A stretch of DNA of 64,000 nt. It comes from Streptomyces sclerotialus (GTDB taxonomy: Bacteria; Actinomycetota; Actinomycetes; Streptomycetales; Streptomycetaceae). The stretch is from contig NZ_JBFOHP010000002.1 of the NCBI RefSeq assembly GCF_040907265.1, forward strand, positions 5,146,001 through 5,210,000, written 5' to 3'. The stretch's first letter is position 1; the number at the start of each line of letters is the position of its first letter. The translations under genes were made by a program, and so were the position numbers. Positions 8,947 through 19,561 of this stretch are shown in pieces. A model generated the notes under the pieces. It saw only the letters and a program-made list of their open reading frames with translations. It was not told the DNA's origin and ran no database searches.

Positions 8947-9812
8947 GCACGGTGACGGGAGCGGAGCGGCGGCCCCGGCCCCCGCGGCCGCACGGCGGCA
9001 TCGGCCGGTCCGTACGGGACTCGCTGGTGGTCGCCGAGCGCAACCTGATCAGGATGGCGCGCATCCCCGAGATGGTCGTCTTCGGCCTGGTGCAGCCGAT
9101 CATGTTCGTGGTGCTGTTCAGCTACGTCTTCGGCGGCGCGATCCAGCTGCCGGGCGGGCAGGGACCGATCGACCCCGCGCGGTACCGCGAGTTCCTGATG
9201 GCGGGCATCTTCGCGCAGACCGTCACCTTCGCCACGGCGGGCGCGGGTGCCGGCATCGCGGACGACATGCACAAGGGCCTCATCGACCGCTTCCGGTCGC
9301 TGCCGATGGCCCGCGGCGCGGTCCTCACCGGGCGGACCCTCGCCGACCTCGTGCAGACGGCCCTCACCCTCGTCGTGCTCGCGGCCGTCGCGCTGATCAT
9401 CGGCTGGCGCACGCACGGGAACCTCGGCAAGGTCCTGGCCGGATTCGGCCTGTTGCTCCTGCTCGGCTACGCCTTCTCGTGGATCGGCGCGCTGATCGGG
9501 CTGTCCGTACGGACCCCGGAGGCGGCCACCTCCGGCGGCCTGATCTGGCTCTTCCCGCTGACCTTCATCTCCAACGCGTTCGTGCCGTCGGACTCCATGC
9601 CGGCGTTCCTGCGGCACATCGCCGAGTGGAACCCCTTCAGCGCCACGGTGCAGGCGGCGCGCGACCTCTTCGGCAATCTGCCGCCCGGCTATCCGGTACC
9701 GGACGCCTGGCCCATGCAGCACCCGGTCCTGGCCTCGGTGGCCTGGTCGGTCCTGATCATCGCGGTCTTCCGCACCCTGTCGGTACGGAAGTACCGGTCG
9801 GCGACGGCGTGA
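8943..9812 (+). CDS. ABC-2 type permease, DrrB family
   Basis: Membrane partner of the preceding ATPase. It starts at a GTG (8943) overlapping the ATPase stop by 4 bp and encodes 289 residues. The sequence shows a short basic N-terminus and six hydrophobic segments: VFGLVQPIMFVVLFSYVFGG, around MAGIFAQTVTFATAGAG, LTLVVLAAVALIIGW, LLLLLGYAFSWIGALIGL, LIWLFPLTFISNAF and VAWSVLIIAVF. DrrB family motifs are clear: FVPSDSMPAFLRHIAEWNPFS and the RFRSLPMARGA loop. Translational coupling implies a one-to-one complex. No TetR regulator is adjacent; a MarR gene lies 1.7 kb upstream. Confidence 0.93.
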   Translation: MSTVTGAERRPRPPRPHGGIGRSVRDSLVVAERNLIRMARIPEMVVFGLVQPIMFVVLFSYVFGGAIQLPGGQGPIDPARYREFLMAGIFAQTVTFATAGAGAGIADDMHKGLIDRFRSLPMARGAVLTGRTLADLVQTALTLVVLAAVALIIGWRTHGNLGKVLAGFGLLLLLGYAFSWIGALIGLSVRTPEAATSGGLIWLFPLTFISNAFVPSDSMPAFLRHIAEWNPFSATVQAARDLFGNLPPGYPVPDAWPMQHPVLASVAWSVLIIAVFRTLSVRKYRSATA

Positions 9813-9844
9813 GCCGCGCGGCGCGGGCCGCGTGCGGACACGTC

Positions 9845-9874
9845 GAGGGCCCGGGTCCGCCGACCCGGGCCCTC
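9845..9874. terminator. Bidirectional hairpin between drrB-type gene and greA
   Basis: Perfect 13-bp stem (GAGGGCCCGGGTC at 9845-9857 with 9862-9874) and 4-nt loop, placed between convergent genes. It could serve both. Confidence 0.75.
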
Positions 9875-9927
9875 GGTGGTGCGGTGCGGCCGCCGCGCGT
9901 CGCGGACGCGGCCGGGATCCGCGGGGC

Positions 9928-10425
9928 TCAGCCCGAGTAGGGCTTGGCCTCCAGGATCTTGACGGCCGCCTTCTTGCCGTTGGGCAGCTCGTACTCCGCG
10001 GTCTCGCCGATCTTCTTGCCGTTGACCCCGGTGCCCAGCGGCGACTGCGGGGAGTAGGTCTCGATGTCCGAGCTCGCGTACTCCCGCGAGGCCAGCAGGA
10101 ACTCCAGCGTGTCGTCCGGGTCTCCGTCGAACGCGATGGTGACGACCATCCCCGGGGCCACGACGCCGGTGGCGGCGGGAGCCTCGCCGACCTTCGCGGT
10201 CTCCAGCAGCTGCTTGAGCTGGCGTACGCGGAGCTCCTGCTTGCCCTGCTCCTCCTTGGCCGCGTGGTATCCCGCGTTCTCCTTCAGGTCACCTTCCTCG
10301 CGGGCCGCCGCGATCTTTTCGGTGATCTCGTCGCGGGCAGGACCAGACAGGTACTCCAGCTCGGCCTTGAGCTGGTCGTACGCCTCCTGGGTCAGCCAGG
10401 TGACGTTGTCGCTGGTCTGGGTCAC
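9928..10425 (-). CDS. greA: Transcription elongation factor GreA
   Basis: Rescues backtracked RNA polymerase by stimulating transcript cleavage through the secondary channel. The GTG at 10425 has GAGGAG 7 bp upstream and gives the usual 165 residues; an ATG at 10458 would add 11 residues without a site. The N-terminal coiled coil (YDQLKAELEYLSGPARDEIT to the RQLKQLLETA helix) carries the tip acidic residues in AREEGDLKENAGYHAAKEEQ. The C-terminal FKBP-like domain contains the GTGVNGKKIGETAEYELPNG block. A lone minus-strand gene, as usual in actinobacteria near mca. Confidence 0.96.
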   Translation of the reverse strand: MTQTSDNVTWLTQEAYDQLKAELEYLSGPARDEITEKIAAAREEGDLKENAGYHAAKEEQGKQELRVRQLKQLLETAKVGEAPAATGVVAPGMVVTIAFDGDPDDTLEFLLASREYASSDIETYSPQSPLGTGVNGKKIGETAEYELPNGKKAAVKILEAKPYSG

Positions 10426-10693
10426 AGGTGCTCCTCGTCGGTACTGGGGATAAATCAAACGCCCTACGCAGGAAGGCTTGCGCCTTCTCGGGTGGGCGAA
10501 ACCACGAGCCTAACAATTCCGGCACAAAAGGGGGAGCGGTAAACCGCAAAAAACGCGTCACCGCTGGTCAGCCTTCTTTCGGGCGTGGTCGCCCGACACG
10601 CGGAAACGATCATGCACGAAGGGGGCGCGAACTGCTAGGGAGTTTCCGTGCGGCGCCGGCCGCCGGCGGTCAGCCCCGGCATCGCACCTGGCC

Positions 10694-11113
10694 TCAGTCC
10701 TGGCCCTGGGCGCCCGAGGCCGTACATCCGACCAGTTCGGCGTTGGTCGCCCGGGCCGTCGTCCGGATCGTGACCACCGTGTCGACCTGGCCCTTCGCCT
10801 GCTCGACCGGGACGTCCTTGCGGCCGACCTCGGCGCCGTCGGCGGACTGCGAGCGGAGCGTGCACACGCCCTTCGCGTCGGTGTCCTTGACGACCTCCAG
10901 ATGCGCCTGCACCGCCGAGTCGGAGACGACCTTGTACGAGACCAGGCGGCCGCTGAGGTCCTGCCCGGTGATGTAGGAGATGCCGAACCAGGCGATCACG
11001 CCGATCAGTGCGGCGCCGAGCACCGCGCCGATGACCTTGAGCTTGCGGTCGGCCCGCTCGTCGGCGGTACGGCCGTACCGTCCGTCGGGCAGTCCGTCGC
11101 GCACCGCGGCCAT
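10694..11113 (-). CDS. DUF4307 membrane protein
   Basis: A 139-residue actinobacterial protein of unknown function. A short basic N-terminus with RYGRTADERADRKLKV leads into one transmembrane helix (VIGAVLGAALIGVIAWFGIS, about residues 28-47). A small extracytoplasmic beta-rich domain follows, holding two cysteines (GVCTLRS and VGCTAS) that could form a disulfide. This matches the DUF4307 layout that recurs next to mca and greA in actinobacteria. The gene is divergent from mca across a 108-bp gap that must hold both promoters. The stable neighbourhood suggests, but does not prove, a link to mycothiol physiology. Confidence 0.85.
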   Translation of the reverse strand: MAAVRDGLPDGRYGRTADERADRKLKVIGAVLGAALIGVIAWFGISYITGQDLSGRLVSYKVVSDSAVQAHLEVVKDTDAKGVCTLRSQSADGAEVGRKDVPVEQAKGQVDTVVTIRTTARATNAELVGCTASGAQGQD

Positions 11114-11221
11114 GATCTTCCTCCTGGTAAGGGGAACCTGGAAATATTCGCCCCCTCGCTTCGGTCACTATAGAAGGCGTCGTTCAACGGCGTCCCATGA
11201 CCCTTGACTGAGGATCGAGTC

Positions 11222-12094
11222 TTGACTGAGCAGCTGCGAATGATGGCGGTGCACGCCCACCCCGACGACGAGTCGAGCAAGGGCGCGGCCACCATGGCCA
11301 AGTACGTGTCCGAGGGGGTGGACGTGCTGGTCGCCACCTGCACCGGGGGAGAGCGCGGCGACATCCTCAATCCCAAGCTCCAGGGCGACCCGTACATCGA
11401 GGCGCACATCCACGAGGTGCGCAAGAAGGAGATGGACGAGGCCCGGGAGATCCTGGGCGTGAAGCAGGAGTGGCTGGGCTTCGTGGACTCCGGGCTGCCC
11501 GAGGGCGACCCGCTGCCCGCACTGCCCGAGGGGTGCTTCGCGCTCCAGGACGTGGAGGCGGCGGCCGAGCCGCTGGTGAAGCTGATCCGCTCGTTCAAGC
11601 CGCAGGTCATCACGACGTACGACGAGAACGGCGGCTACCCGCACCCCGACCACATCATGACCCACAAGATCACGATGGTGGCCTTCGACGCGGCGGGCGA
11701 CGCCTCGAAGTACCCGGACGCGGGCGAGCCTTACCAGCCGCTGAAGCTCTACTACAACCAGGGCTTCAACCGGCCGCGCACGGTCGCGCTCCACGAGGCG
11801 CTGCTGGAGCGCGGCATGGAGTCGCCGTACGGCGAGTGGCTGGAGCGCTGGAAGTCGTTCGAGCGCGCCGAGCGCACGCTGACCACCTACGTCCCCTGCG
11901 CGGACTTCTTCGAGATCCGGGACAAGGCGCTGATCGCGCACGCCACGCAGATCGACCCCGACGGCGGGTGGTTCCGCGTGCCGATGGAGATCCAGAAGGA
12001 GGTCTGGCCCACCGAGGAGTACGAGCTCGCCAAGTCTCTGGTGGACACCTCCCTCCCCGAGGACGACCTCTTCGCGGGCATCCGCAACAATTGA
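11222..12094 (+). CDS. mca: Mycothiol S-conjugate amidase
   Basis: Cleaves mycothiol-toxin conjugates to release a mercapturic acid for export and GlcN-Ins for mycothiol recycling: a cytoplasmic Zn-dependent detoxification step. The zinc site is visible in the LmbE-type motif AVHAHPDDESSKG (H13, D16) and HPDHIMTHK. From TTG at 11222 it is 290 residues. I chose this start because TGAGGA lies 7-8 bp upstream and the protein then begins MTEQLRMMAVHAHP, like family members. A TTG at 11204 creates a near-duplicate TTGACTGAG leader with no ribosome-binding site. MshB is the close relative, but the length and ERWKSFERAERTLTTY tail favour Mca. Confidence 0.95.
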   Translation: MTEQLRMMAVHAHPDDESSKGAATMAKYVSEGVDVLVATCTGGERGDILNPKLQGDPYIEAHIHEVRKKEMDEAREILGVKQEWLGFVDSGLPEGDPLPALPEGCFALQDVEAAAEPLVKLIRSFKPQVITTYDENGGYPHPDHIMTHKITMVAFDAAGDASKYPDAGEPYQPLKLYYNQGFNRPRTVALHEALLERGMESPYGEWLERWKSFERAERTLTTYVPCADFFEIRDKALIAHATQIDPDGGWFRVPMEIQKEVWPTEEYELAKSLVDTSLPEDDLFAGIRNN

Positions 12095-12098
12095 CCTC

Positions 12099-12401
12099 AT
12101 GATGAGCGCGACCAGCACCCTCGCCATGACTCATCTCGTCCCCCTCGCGAAGGACCTGGACGAGAACAAGGTGACCCCCGGAGTCCTCGGCTTCATCGTC
12201 TTCGCGGTCATCGGCGGCGCCGTCTGGCTGCTGATGAAGTCGATGAACAAGCACATGCGGAAGGTCGACTTCGAGGAGAAGCCGGGCGAGGCCGCCAAGG
12301 GCGACGGCCCGGCGGCGTCGGACAGGAGCGCTCCGGCCGCCCCGGCCAAGGGCGCTCCGGCCAAGGGCGCTCCGGCCAAGGGCGCTCCGAAGACGACCTG
12401 A
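12099..12401 (+). CDS. Small membrane protein downstream of mca
   Basis: A 100-residue protein starting 4 bp after the mca stop, so probably co-transcribed. An alternative start at MTHLVPLAKD (residue 10) is equally plausible. One membrane helix (GVLGFIVFAVIGGAVWLLM) is followed by a basic segment (KSMNKHMRKVDFEE). A low-complexity tail follows, in which a 15-bp DNA unit repeats three times to give APAKG. I know of no assigned function. The position next to mca recurs in streptomycetes, which supports a real gene. Confidence 0.8.
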   Translation: MMSATSTLAMTHLVPLAKDLDENKVTPGVLGFIVFAVIGGAVWLLMKSMNKHMRKVDFEEKPGEAAKGDGPAASDRSAPAAPAKGAPAKGAPAKGAPKTT

Positions 12402-12448
12402 CCCGGCCGCCGGAGCCCTGACCCGGCTCCCGGGCCGGAGGCGCGGAA

Positions 12449-12474
12449 CCGCCGCGGGCGAGCGCCCGCGGCGG
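12449..12474 (+). terminator. Hairpin terminator after the mca operon
   Basis: Perfect 12-bp GC stem (CCGCCGCGGGCG at 12449-12460 with 12463-12474) with a very small loop, 48 bp after the small membrane-protein stop. Confidence 0.65.
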
Positions 12475-12500
12475 CATCGGCCTGCCCGCTCGGCGGGACC

Positions 12501-12732
12501 GGCGCGCCTCTGCCGACGGGCTCCGGAGCGGCGCGCCTCTGCCGTCGGACTCCGGAGCGGGGTGTCTCTGTCGACGGGTTCCGGACCGGGGTGTCTCTGT
12601 CGACGGGTTCCGGAGCGGCGCGCCTCTGTCGACGGGTTCCGGACCGGGGTGTCTCTGCCGACGGGTTCCGGAGCGGGGTGTCTCTGCCGTCGGACTCCGG
12701 AGCGGGGTGTCTCTGCCGACGGGTTCCGGGCC
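12501..12732. repeat. 29-bp tandem repeat array, eight copies without spacers
   Basis: Eight contiguous 29-bp units start at 12501, 12530, 12559, 12588, 12617, 12646, 12675 and 12704. Each unit has a first block (GGCGCGCCTC or GGGGTGTCTC), then TGCCG/TGTCG, then ACGGGTTCCGG or TCGGACTCCGG, ending AGC or ACC. Since 29 is not a multiple of 3, the array is unlikely to be coding. It lies in the 377-bp gap between convergent genes, just past the 3' end of the STAND gene. Apart from the array and the terminator, nothing else was seen in this gap. Confidence 0.92.
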
Positions 12733-12778
12733 GGAGGGCGCGCTCCTCAGGGCGGCGCGCCCTTCGGCCCGGGGCGGT

Positions 12779-15700
12779 CTACCCGACCCGTTCCAGGGAG
12801 ACGCCCATGATCTCGCGGGCGTGGCGGGTGGGGACCATGCCCAGGCGCCAGGCCTGCCAGCCGGCCTCCAGCTCGACGCCCCGGTCCAGCAGCACGGCGT
12901 ACGCCTCGGCGCAGTCCTCCAGCTTGGGGTCGCGGAGCGGGTGCGGGGAGCGCCGCAGCTCGGCCAGCTCCTCCTGGGCGACGGCCGTGCCGACCTCCGA
13001 ACCGCCCGGCGAGGCCAGCGGCAGCAGCGTGCAGCGCAGGAAGCGGGCCCAGTCCTCGCCGCGCCGGTCGCCGTAGCCCGCGAAGATCTCCGCCGCCTCG
13101 TCGGCCAGCTCCAGGGCCTGCCCGGTCTTGCCGTTCCCCGCGTCGATGACCACCAGCTCCAGGCAGGACCACGCCTCGCTGTGCGGCACCCCGATCCGCT
13201 GGAAGTCCCGGCGGGCGTCCTGCAGCAGCTGGCGCGCGAAGCCGCTGTTGCGCAGCGAGCCGGTCTGCGCGGCCCGCAGATCGCGGGTGATCCGCCCGGA
13301 GTGGTGCCGCGCGCACGCCAGGCCGTACGCGTCCTGCATCCGGCTGAACATCGTGCGTGCCCGGTCCAGGTGGCGCACGCCCGCGTCCTTGTCGCCGTCC
13401 TCCTCCCGCGCCTGGCCGAGGTAGTACAGCGTCCAGGCCTCGCCGCGGGCGTCCTCGTGCCGGCGGTGCAGCGGCAGGGCCTGGTTCAGCTGGTCCACCG
13501 CGGCGGCCGGGTCGCCGTCCACCAGCCGGGCCCTGGCCAGCTGGGTCATCGCCCAGGCCTCGCCGCGCTCGTCGTGCGTGCGGCCGTACAGCTCCATCGC
13601 CTCCTGGAGCTCGCGCTCCGCGCGCGGCACGTCACCGTGGCGCAGACAGGCCTGCCCCAGCTGGAAGTGCGCCCACGCCTGGCCGTGCACGCTCTCGCTC
13701 TCGCGGTGCAGCTCCAGCGCCTCGTCGAGCAGCGCGAACGCCTCGGCCAGCCGCGCGCGGTCCCGCTCCACCGCCGCCAGTGCGTGCAGCGTCCATGCGC
13801 GGTCACCGCGCATGGCGTCCCCGCCCTGCATCTCCAGGGCCTCCCGCAGCTTCGCCGCGGCCTCCGTCGGATTGCCCTGCTGGTGGAGGGTGATGCCCAG
13901 GTCACGCAGGGCGCGGGCCGCGCCTGCCGGATGCTGCGCCTCGAAGTACAGGTCGACCACCGAGGACAGGGTCGTACGGGCCTTGTCCAGCTCGCCGAGC
14001 TGGCGGGCCGCGACGCCGGTACGCCACTGGACCGAGCGGGCCAGCAGGCCCTTGTCGGCGTCCTTCGTCAGCTCGTTCAGCTCGCCCAGGCGGTACAGGT
14101 CGCCGCGGAGCAGGCAGTAGTCGGCGAGCGCGCCGAGGAGGTGGGAGAGGGTGGCCTGGTCCACGTCCTGGTCGGCGTGGCGCAGCGCCGCCGTGATGAA
14201 GCTGGTCTCGTCGTCCAGCCACTGCAGCGCCGCGTCGAGCGAGGTGAAGCCGTGCGAGCCGAAGCGGTCGGCGCGGGTGGAGGTGTTCCCGTCCACCAGC
14301 CGGATGACGGAGTCCGCGAGCTCGGCGTAGCTCCGCAGCAGCCGCTCCTGGGCGGTGGCCCGCTCCGCCGGGTCCTCCTCGTCCAGCAGCCTCGCATGCG
14401 CAAAGTGGTGCACCTGGGAGTGCAGGCGGTACCGGCTGCCGCGGACGTGCTCGACCAACCCGGCCGCGACGAGCCTGCCCAGCCGCCGCTCCGCTTCCTC
14501 CTCCTCGACGCCCAGCAGCGCCGCCGCGGCAGCCGTGCCGAGGCTGGCCCGCCCGACCAGCGCCAGCCGGCGCAGCAGCCGCCGCTCGGCGTCCGGCTGG
14601 TCCGTGTACCGCAGCCACAGGGCCCGCTCCACGGCGGTCACCGGGCCGTAGGCCGCCAGGTCGGCCGCCAGCGTGGCGGGGTCGCGCGGGCCCAGCGAGG
14701 AGCCCGCCACCCGCAGCGGCAGCGGCAGTCCCGCGCACAGCTCACCGATCCGGCCCAGGGCCTCCGGGTCGTACGGCCCGGCCGCACCCTCCGCCGCGCT
14801 GCCGGCGGCGCGCAGCAGCTCCTCGGCGCCCGCGGTGTCCAGCGGGCCCACCGGCAGCTGGTGCACCCACGCCGACAGCCCGTCCGGCAGCTCCATCGGC
14901 TCCCGCGCCGTGACCAGCACCAGGGACTCCGAACGGTCCGGCACCAGGGTGCGGACCTGCTCCGGGTCGGTGGCGTCGTCCAGCAGGACCACCACCGGGA
15001 GGTTGGTCAGATGCTGGTGGTACAGCTCCGTCAGCCGCTTCACGTGCTGCTCCGGCGAGGGCCGCTCGCGGAACAGCAGCTGCTCGCGCGGCGCCCCGAG
15101 GCGGTTCAGCAGGTGCAGCAGCGCGTCCCGGGTGGGCAGCGGGGCCTCGCCCGGGGTCTCGCCGCGCAGGTCCACCACGCACGCGCCGCGGAACTGGTCG
15201 CGCAGCTGCCGCGCGGCCCGCACCGCGAGCGCCGTACGCCCCGAGCCGGGCTCGCCGTGCAGCACCACCACCGTCGGCCTGGTCTCCGTACTGGCCCGGG
15301 CGGCGTGCACCCACTGGGTGATCTGCGTCAGCTGGGCCCGCCGCCCGGCGAACGGGCCGCCCGGGTCGGGGAGCTGCTGGAAGGACTCGGCCAGCACCGA
15401 CCGGCGGCGGGCCGCCGCACTGCGGTCCCCGCCGCGCAGCTGGGGCCCGCGCCCGGTGGTGCCGGAGCCCTGGCCGGCGCCGGACGCGCCGCTGCGGTTC
15501 GCCGCCGTCAGCACCCGCTGCTGGTCCAGGAAGGGACGGATGCCGCGCACCTCCAGGGCCGTGAGCCACTGCAGCCGCAGCTGCTCGGGGCCGCCCGGCT
15601 GGCCGCGCATCCCCGCCTGGCGGTGCGCGGCGGGCCAGTGTCCCGCGGTGAGCTTCAGGACCGTCGCCGCGGCGCCCGCGACGGCGACCGCGGCCCCGGT

Positions 15701-16045
15701 GCCCAGCGCCGGGCCGGGTCCCGTGCCGTACGCCAGGTCGGCGGCGACGGCGGTGGCCGCGGCGACCAGCGTGACCACCGCGGGGGTGCCCGTCTCCTTG
15801 CGGGTCAGCCGCTCGGTCAGCGGGCGGCGCGCCGCGGCCGCCTCGTCCAGCGCACCCACGTACGCGGCGTACTCCTCCGCCGCGCCGGCCGCCAGCCGGT
15901 CCAGTGCAGCGCGCGCCCTGGCGAGCAGCACGCCCGCGTCGACGCGCCCGCCCGAGCGGCGCACCTCCTCCTCGACCGCGCGCGCCATCAGCGCGTCCGC
16001 GTCCGCGCGATGAGCGTCCCGCAGGACGCCCGGTGAGCCCGTCAT
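12779..16045 (-). CDS. Membrane-anchored STAND P-loop NTPase with TPR domain
   Basis: A 1088-residue protein. The ATG at 16045 is preferred to 16051 because GGAGG then lies 9 bp upstream. The N-terminal ~90 residues are helical. Two adjacent hydrophobic segments (about 89-108 and 115-133, AVVTLVAAATAVA and AAVAVAGAAATVL) suggest a membrane hairpin. An NB-ARC-type ATPase follows, with Walker A HGEPGSGRTAL (about 264-273), a hydrophobic Walker B VVVLLDDATD and a winged-helix segment. The C-terminal ~500 residues form a TPR superhelix with repeated A-W-T/ARxxLARxR patterns. It resembles the AfsR/STAND regulators but lacks their SARP DNA-binding domain. A signal-sensing or scaffold role is inferred. 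Confidence 0.88.
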   Translation of the reverse strand: MTGSPGVLRDAHRADADALMARAVEEEVRRSGGRVDAGVLLARARAALDRLAAGAAEEYAAYVGALDEAAAARRPLTERLTRKETGTPAVVTLVAAATAVAADLAYGTGPGPALGTGAAVAVAGAAATVLKLTAGHWPAAHRQAGMRGQPGGPEQLRLQWLTALEVRGIRPFLDQQRVLTAANRSGASGAGQGSGTTGRGPQLRGGDRSAAARRRSVLAESFQQLPDPGGPFAGRRAQLTQITQWVHAARASTETRPTVVVLHGEPGSGRTALAVRAARQLRDQFRGACVVDLRGETPGEAPLPTRDALLHLLNRLGAPREQLLFRERPSPEQHVKRLTELYHQHLTNLPVVVLLDDATDPEQVRTLVPDRSESLVLVTAREPMELPDGLSAWVHQLPVGPLDTAGAEELLRAAGSAAEGAAGPYDPEALGRIGELCAGLPLPLRVAGSSLGPRDPATLAADLAAYGPVTAVERALWLRYTDQPDAERRLLRRLALVGRASLGTAAAAALLGVEEEEAERRLGRLVAAGLVEHVRGSRYRLHSQVHHFAHARLLDEEDPAERATAQERLLRSYAELADSVIRLVDGNTSTRADRFGSHGFTSLDAALQWLDDETSFITAALRHADQDVDQATLSHLLGALADYCLLRGDLYRLGELNELTKDADKGLLARSVQWRTGVAARQLGELDKARTTLSSVVDLYFEAQHPAGAARALRDLGITLHQQGNPTEAAAKLREALEMQGGDAMRGDRAWTLHALAAVERDRARLAEAFALLDEALELHRESESVHGQAWAHFQLGQACLRHGDVPRAERELQEAMELYGRTHDERGEAWAMTQLARARLVDGDPAAAVDQLNQALPLHRRHEDARGEAWTLYYLGQAREEDGDKDAGVRHLDRARTMFSRMQDAYGLACARHHSGRITRDLRAAQTGSLRNSGFARQLLQDARRDFQRIGVPHSEAWSCLELVVIDAGNGKTGQALELADEAAEIFAGYGDRRGEDWARFLRCTLLPLASPGGSEVGTAVAQEELAELRRSPHPLRDPKLEDCAEAYAVLLDRGVELEAGWQAWRLGMVPTRHAREIMGVSLERVG

Positions 16046-16236
16046 CCGCATCCCCCTCCAGCGATGATCGCTTTGTACACCCAGTCTTCCGCCTCGGCGG
16101 CGAATCCGGCAGCCCTGTGGATAACTCCGCCGGGACGTGACACACGGACCATGGCCGATCCGCCGTGCCGGGCATTGCGGGCCCCGGCGGATCCGCCTCG
16201 CACGTCCCGGGCGCGCCCGTGAGAGAGGATGGCCCC

Positions 16237-18267
<2,031 letters not shown>

Positions 18268-18454
18268 CCGGAGGAGCGGACCCGCCGCCGTACCGCTGTA
18301 CGGTGCGGGGCCTCGCGCCCCGGCGGGAACGCGCCGGGCCCGCCGCCGGTCGGTTCGCCGTCACCCGGTCGGCGTTCGCGGTCTCCCCGTTGTCAGTGGG
18401 ATGTGTAACGCTCTAAGCGCGCACAGTCACATTCAGTGAGAACTGGAGGGGGTT

Positions 18455-18766
18455 TTGCGGATGCGTACCGCTATGCACACAGCGGTCGTTGCGGCCGCCG
18501 TGGTGTGTGTGGGCGGCTTCCTGCTGGGCGGTGCCGCGGTGGTCACCGCGCTGGTACTGGCCGGGGTGGCGGCCCTGACATGGCAAGTGGCCGCGGCGTC
18601 GAGGCCGCGGCCACGGTGGGGCAGGGTCGCGGAGAGCGCCGGGGGCGCTCCGGGGCCGGTGTCAGGCGTGCGAGTAGGCCACCAGCGAGATGCCCACGTA
18701 GTGCACGACGAACGCCGCCAGGGTGAAGGAGTGGAAGACCTCATGGAAGCCGAACCACCGAGGTGA
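18455..18766 (+). CDS. Small membrane protein, 3' end overlapping the hemolysin III gene
   Basis: A 103-residue frame starting at TTG 18455, with GGAGGG 5 bp upstream; an ATG at 18461 is the alternative. Two hydrophobic helices (TAVVAAAVVCVGGFLLGG and AVVTALVLAGVAALTW) are convincing. The hydrophilic C-terminal ~35 residues are encoded antisense to the last 105 bp of the convergent hemolysin III-type gene. That tail looks low-quality and might be an unselected readthrough segment, so the gene end is less certain than its start. No family was recognised. Confidence 0.5.
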   Translation: MRMRTAMHTAVVAAAVVCVGGFLLGGAAVVTALVLAGVAALTWQVAAASRPRPRWGRVAESAGGAPGPVSGVRVGHQRDAHVVHDERRQGEGVEDLMEAEPPR

Positions 18767-19384
18767 CGGGTTCGGGCGCTTGATCCCGTAGATCACGCCG
18801 CCCGCGCTGTAGAGCAGTCCGCCGACGATGACGAGCACGAGGACGGCGATGCCGCCCTTCTGCAGGAAGTCCGGGAGGAAGAAGACCGCCGCCCAGCCCA
18901 TCGCGATGTAGCACGGCGTGTAGAGCCAGCGGGGCGCGCCGACCCAGAAGACGCGGAAGGCGATGCCCAGGGCGGCGGCCGCCCAGATGCCCCACAGCAG
19001 CAGGTCCCGGCGGCCTTCGGGGAGCAGCAGGATGGTCAGCGGGGTGTAGGTCCCCGCGATGATCAGGAAGATGTTGGCGTGGTCCAGCCGGCGCAGGATG
19101 CCGGTGACCCGCGGCCCCCAGTTGCCGCGGTGGTAGAGGGCGCTGACGCCGAAGAGCAGGCAGGCGCTGAGCGTGTAGACGCCGCACGCCACCCGCCCGC
19201 GGGTGCTGTCGGCGAGCGCGGTGAGTATGACCCCCGAGAAGAGCACGGCCGGGAACATTCCGGCGTGCAGCCATCCCCGCAGCTTGGGCTTGAACGGGGC
19301 GGCGAGCGCGGAGACCGCGGAGGTCACGGCCTGAGCTGTGCTTTCGGTCGTGTGGCCGGCGGTGGCTTCGGGCGCGGAAGACAT
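18662..19384 (-). CDS. Hemolysin III / YqfA (PAQR-related) seven-TM membrane protein
   Basis: A 240-residue integral membrane protein of the HlyIII family. After a ~30-residue soluble N-terminus it has seven hydrophobic helices. The family histidine and polar motifs are visible: LRGWLHAGMFP in TM1, SALYHRG after TM3, RRLDHANIFLIIAGTYTP, and FGFHEVFHSFTLAAFVVHY near the C-terminus. The conserved His residues form a predicted metal site shared with PAQR hydrolases. Haemolytic activity is reported only for a few members; the usual role is uncharacterised membrane-lipid function. Its end overlaps the small convergent gene. Confidence 0.92.
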   Translation of the reverse strand: MSSAPEATAGHTTESTAQAVTSAVSALAAPFKPKLRGWLHAGMFPAVLFSGVILTALADSTRGRVACGVYTLSACLLFGVSALYHRGNWGPRVTGILRRLDHANIFLIIAGTYTPLTILLLPEGRRDLLLWGIWAAAALGIAFRVFWVGAPRWLYTPCYIAMGWAAVFFLPDFLQKGGIAVLVLVIVGGLLYSAGGVIYGIKRPNPSPRWFGFHEVFHSFTLAAFVVHYVGISLVAYSHA

Positions 19385-19561
19385 GGCCGCCAGCCTATAT
19401 ACGCCACCGTAAGTTACGGATCAGTCCGTGAGTGGTGACGGTCACCAGGGGGCCCTCTGGACAGAATCCGGCCGGGGACGGATGATCATATGAGTGCGGT
19501 CGGCACCGGATGAGCGGTCACGAAGCGTCCGGGTCGCAGCCCCCAAGGGGCCAACATCTAC

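Noticed and set aside
12501..12732. CRISPR array
   Set aside because: Repeats are contiguous 29-bp units with no spacers between them, and no cas gene is present nearby.
12707..16036. Very long plus-strand frame opposite the STAND gene
   Set aside because: Antisense shadow of the 1088-residue protein; composition is repetitive and motif-free.
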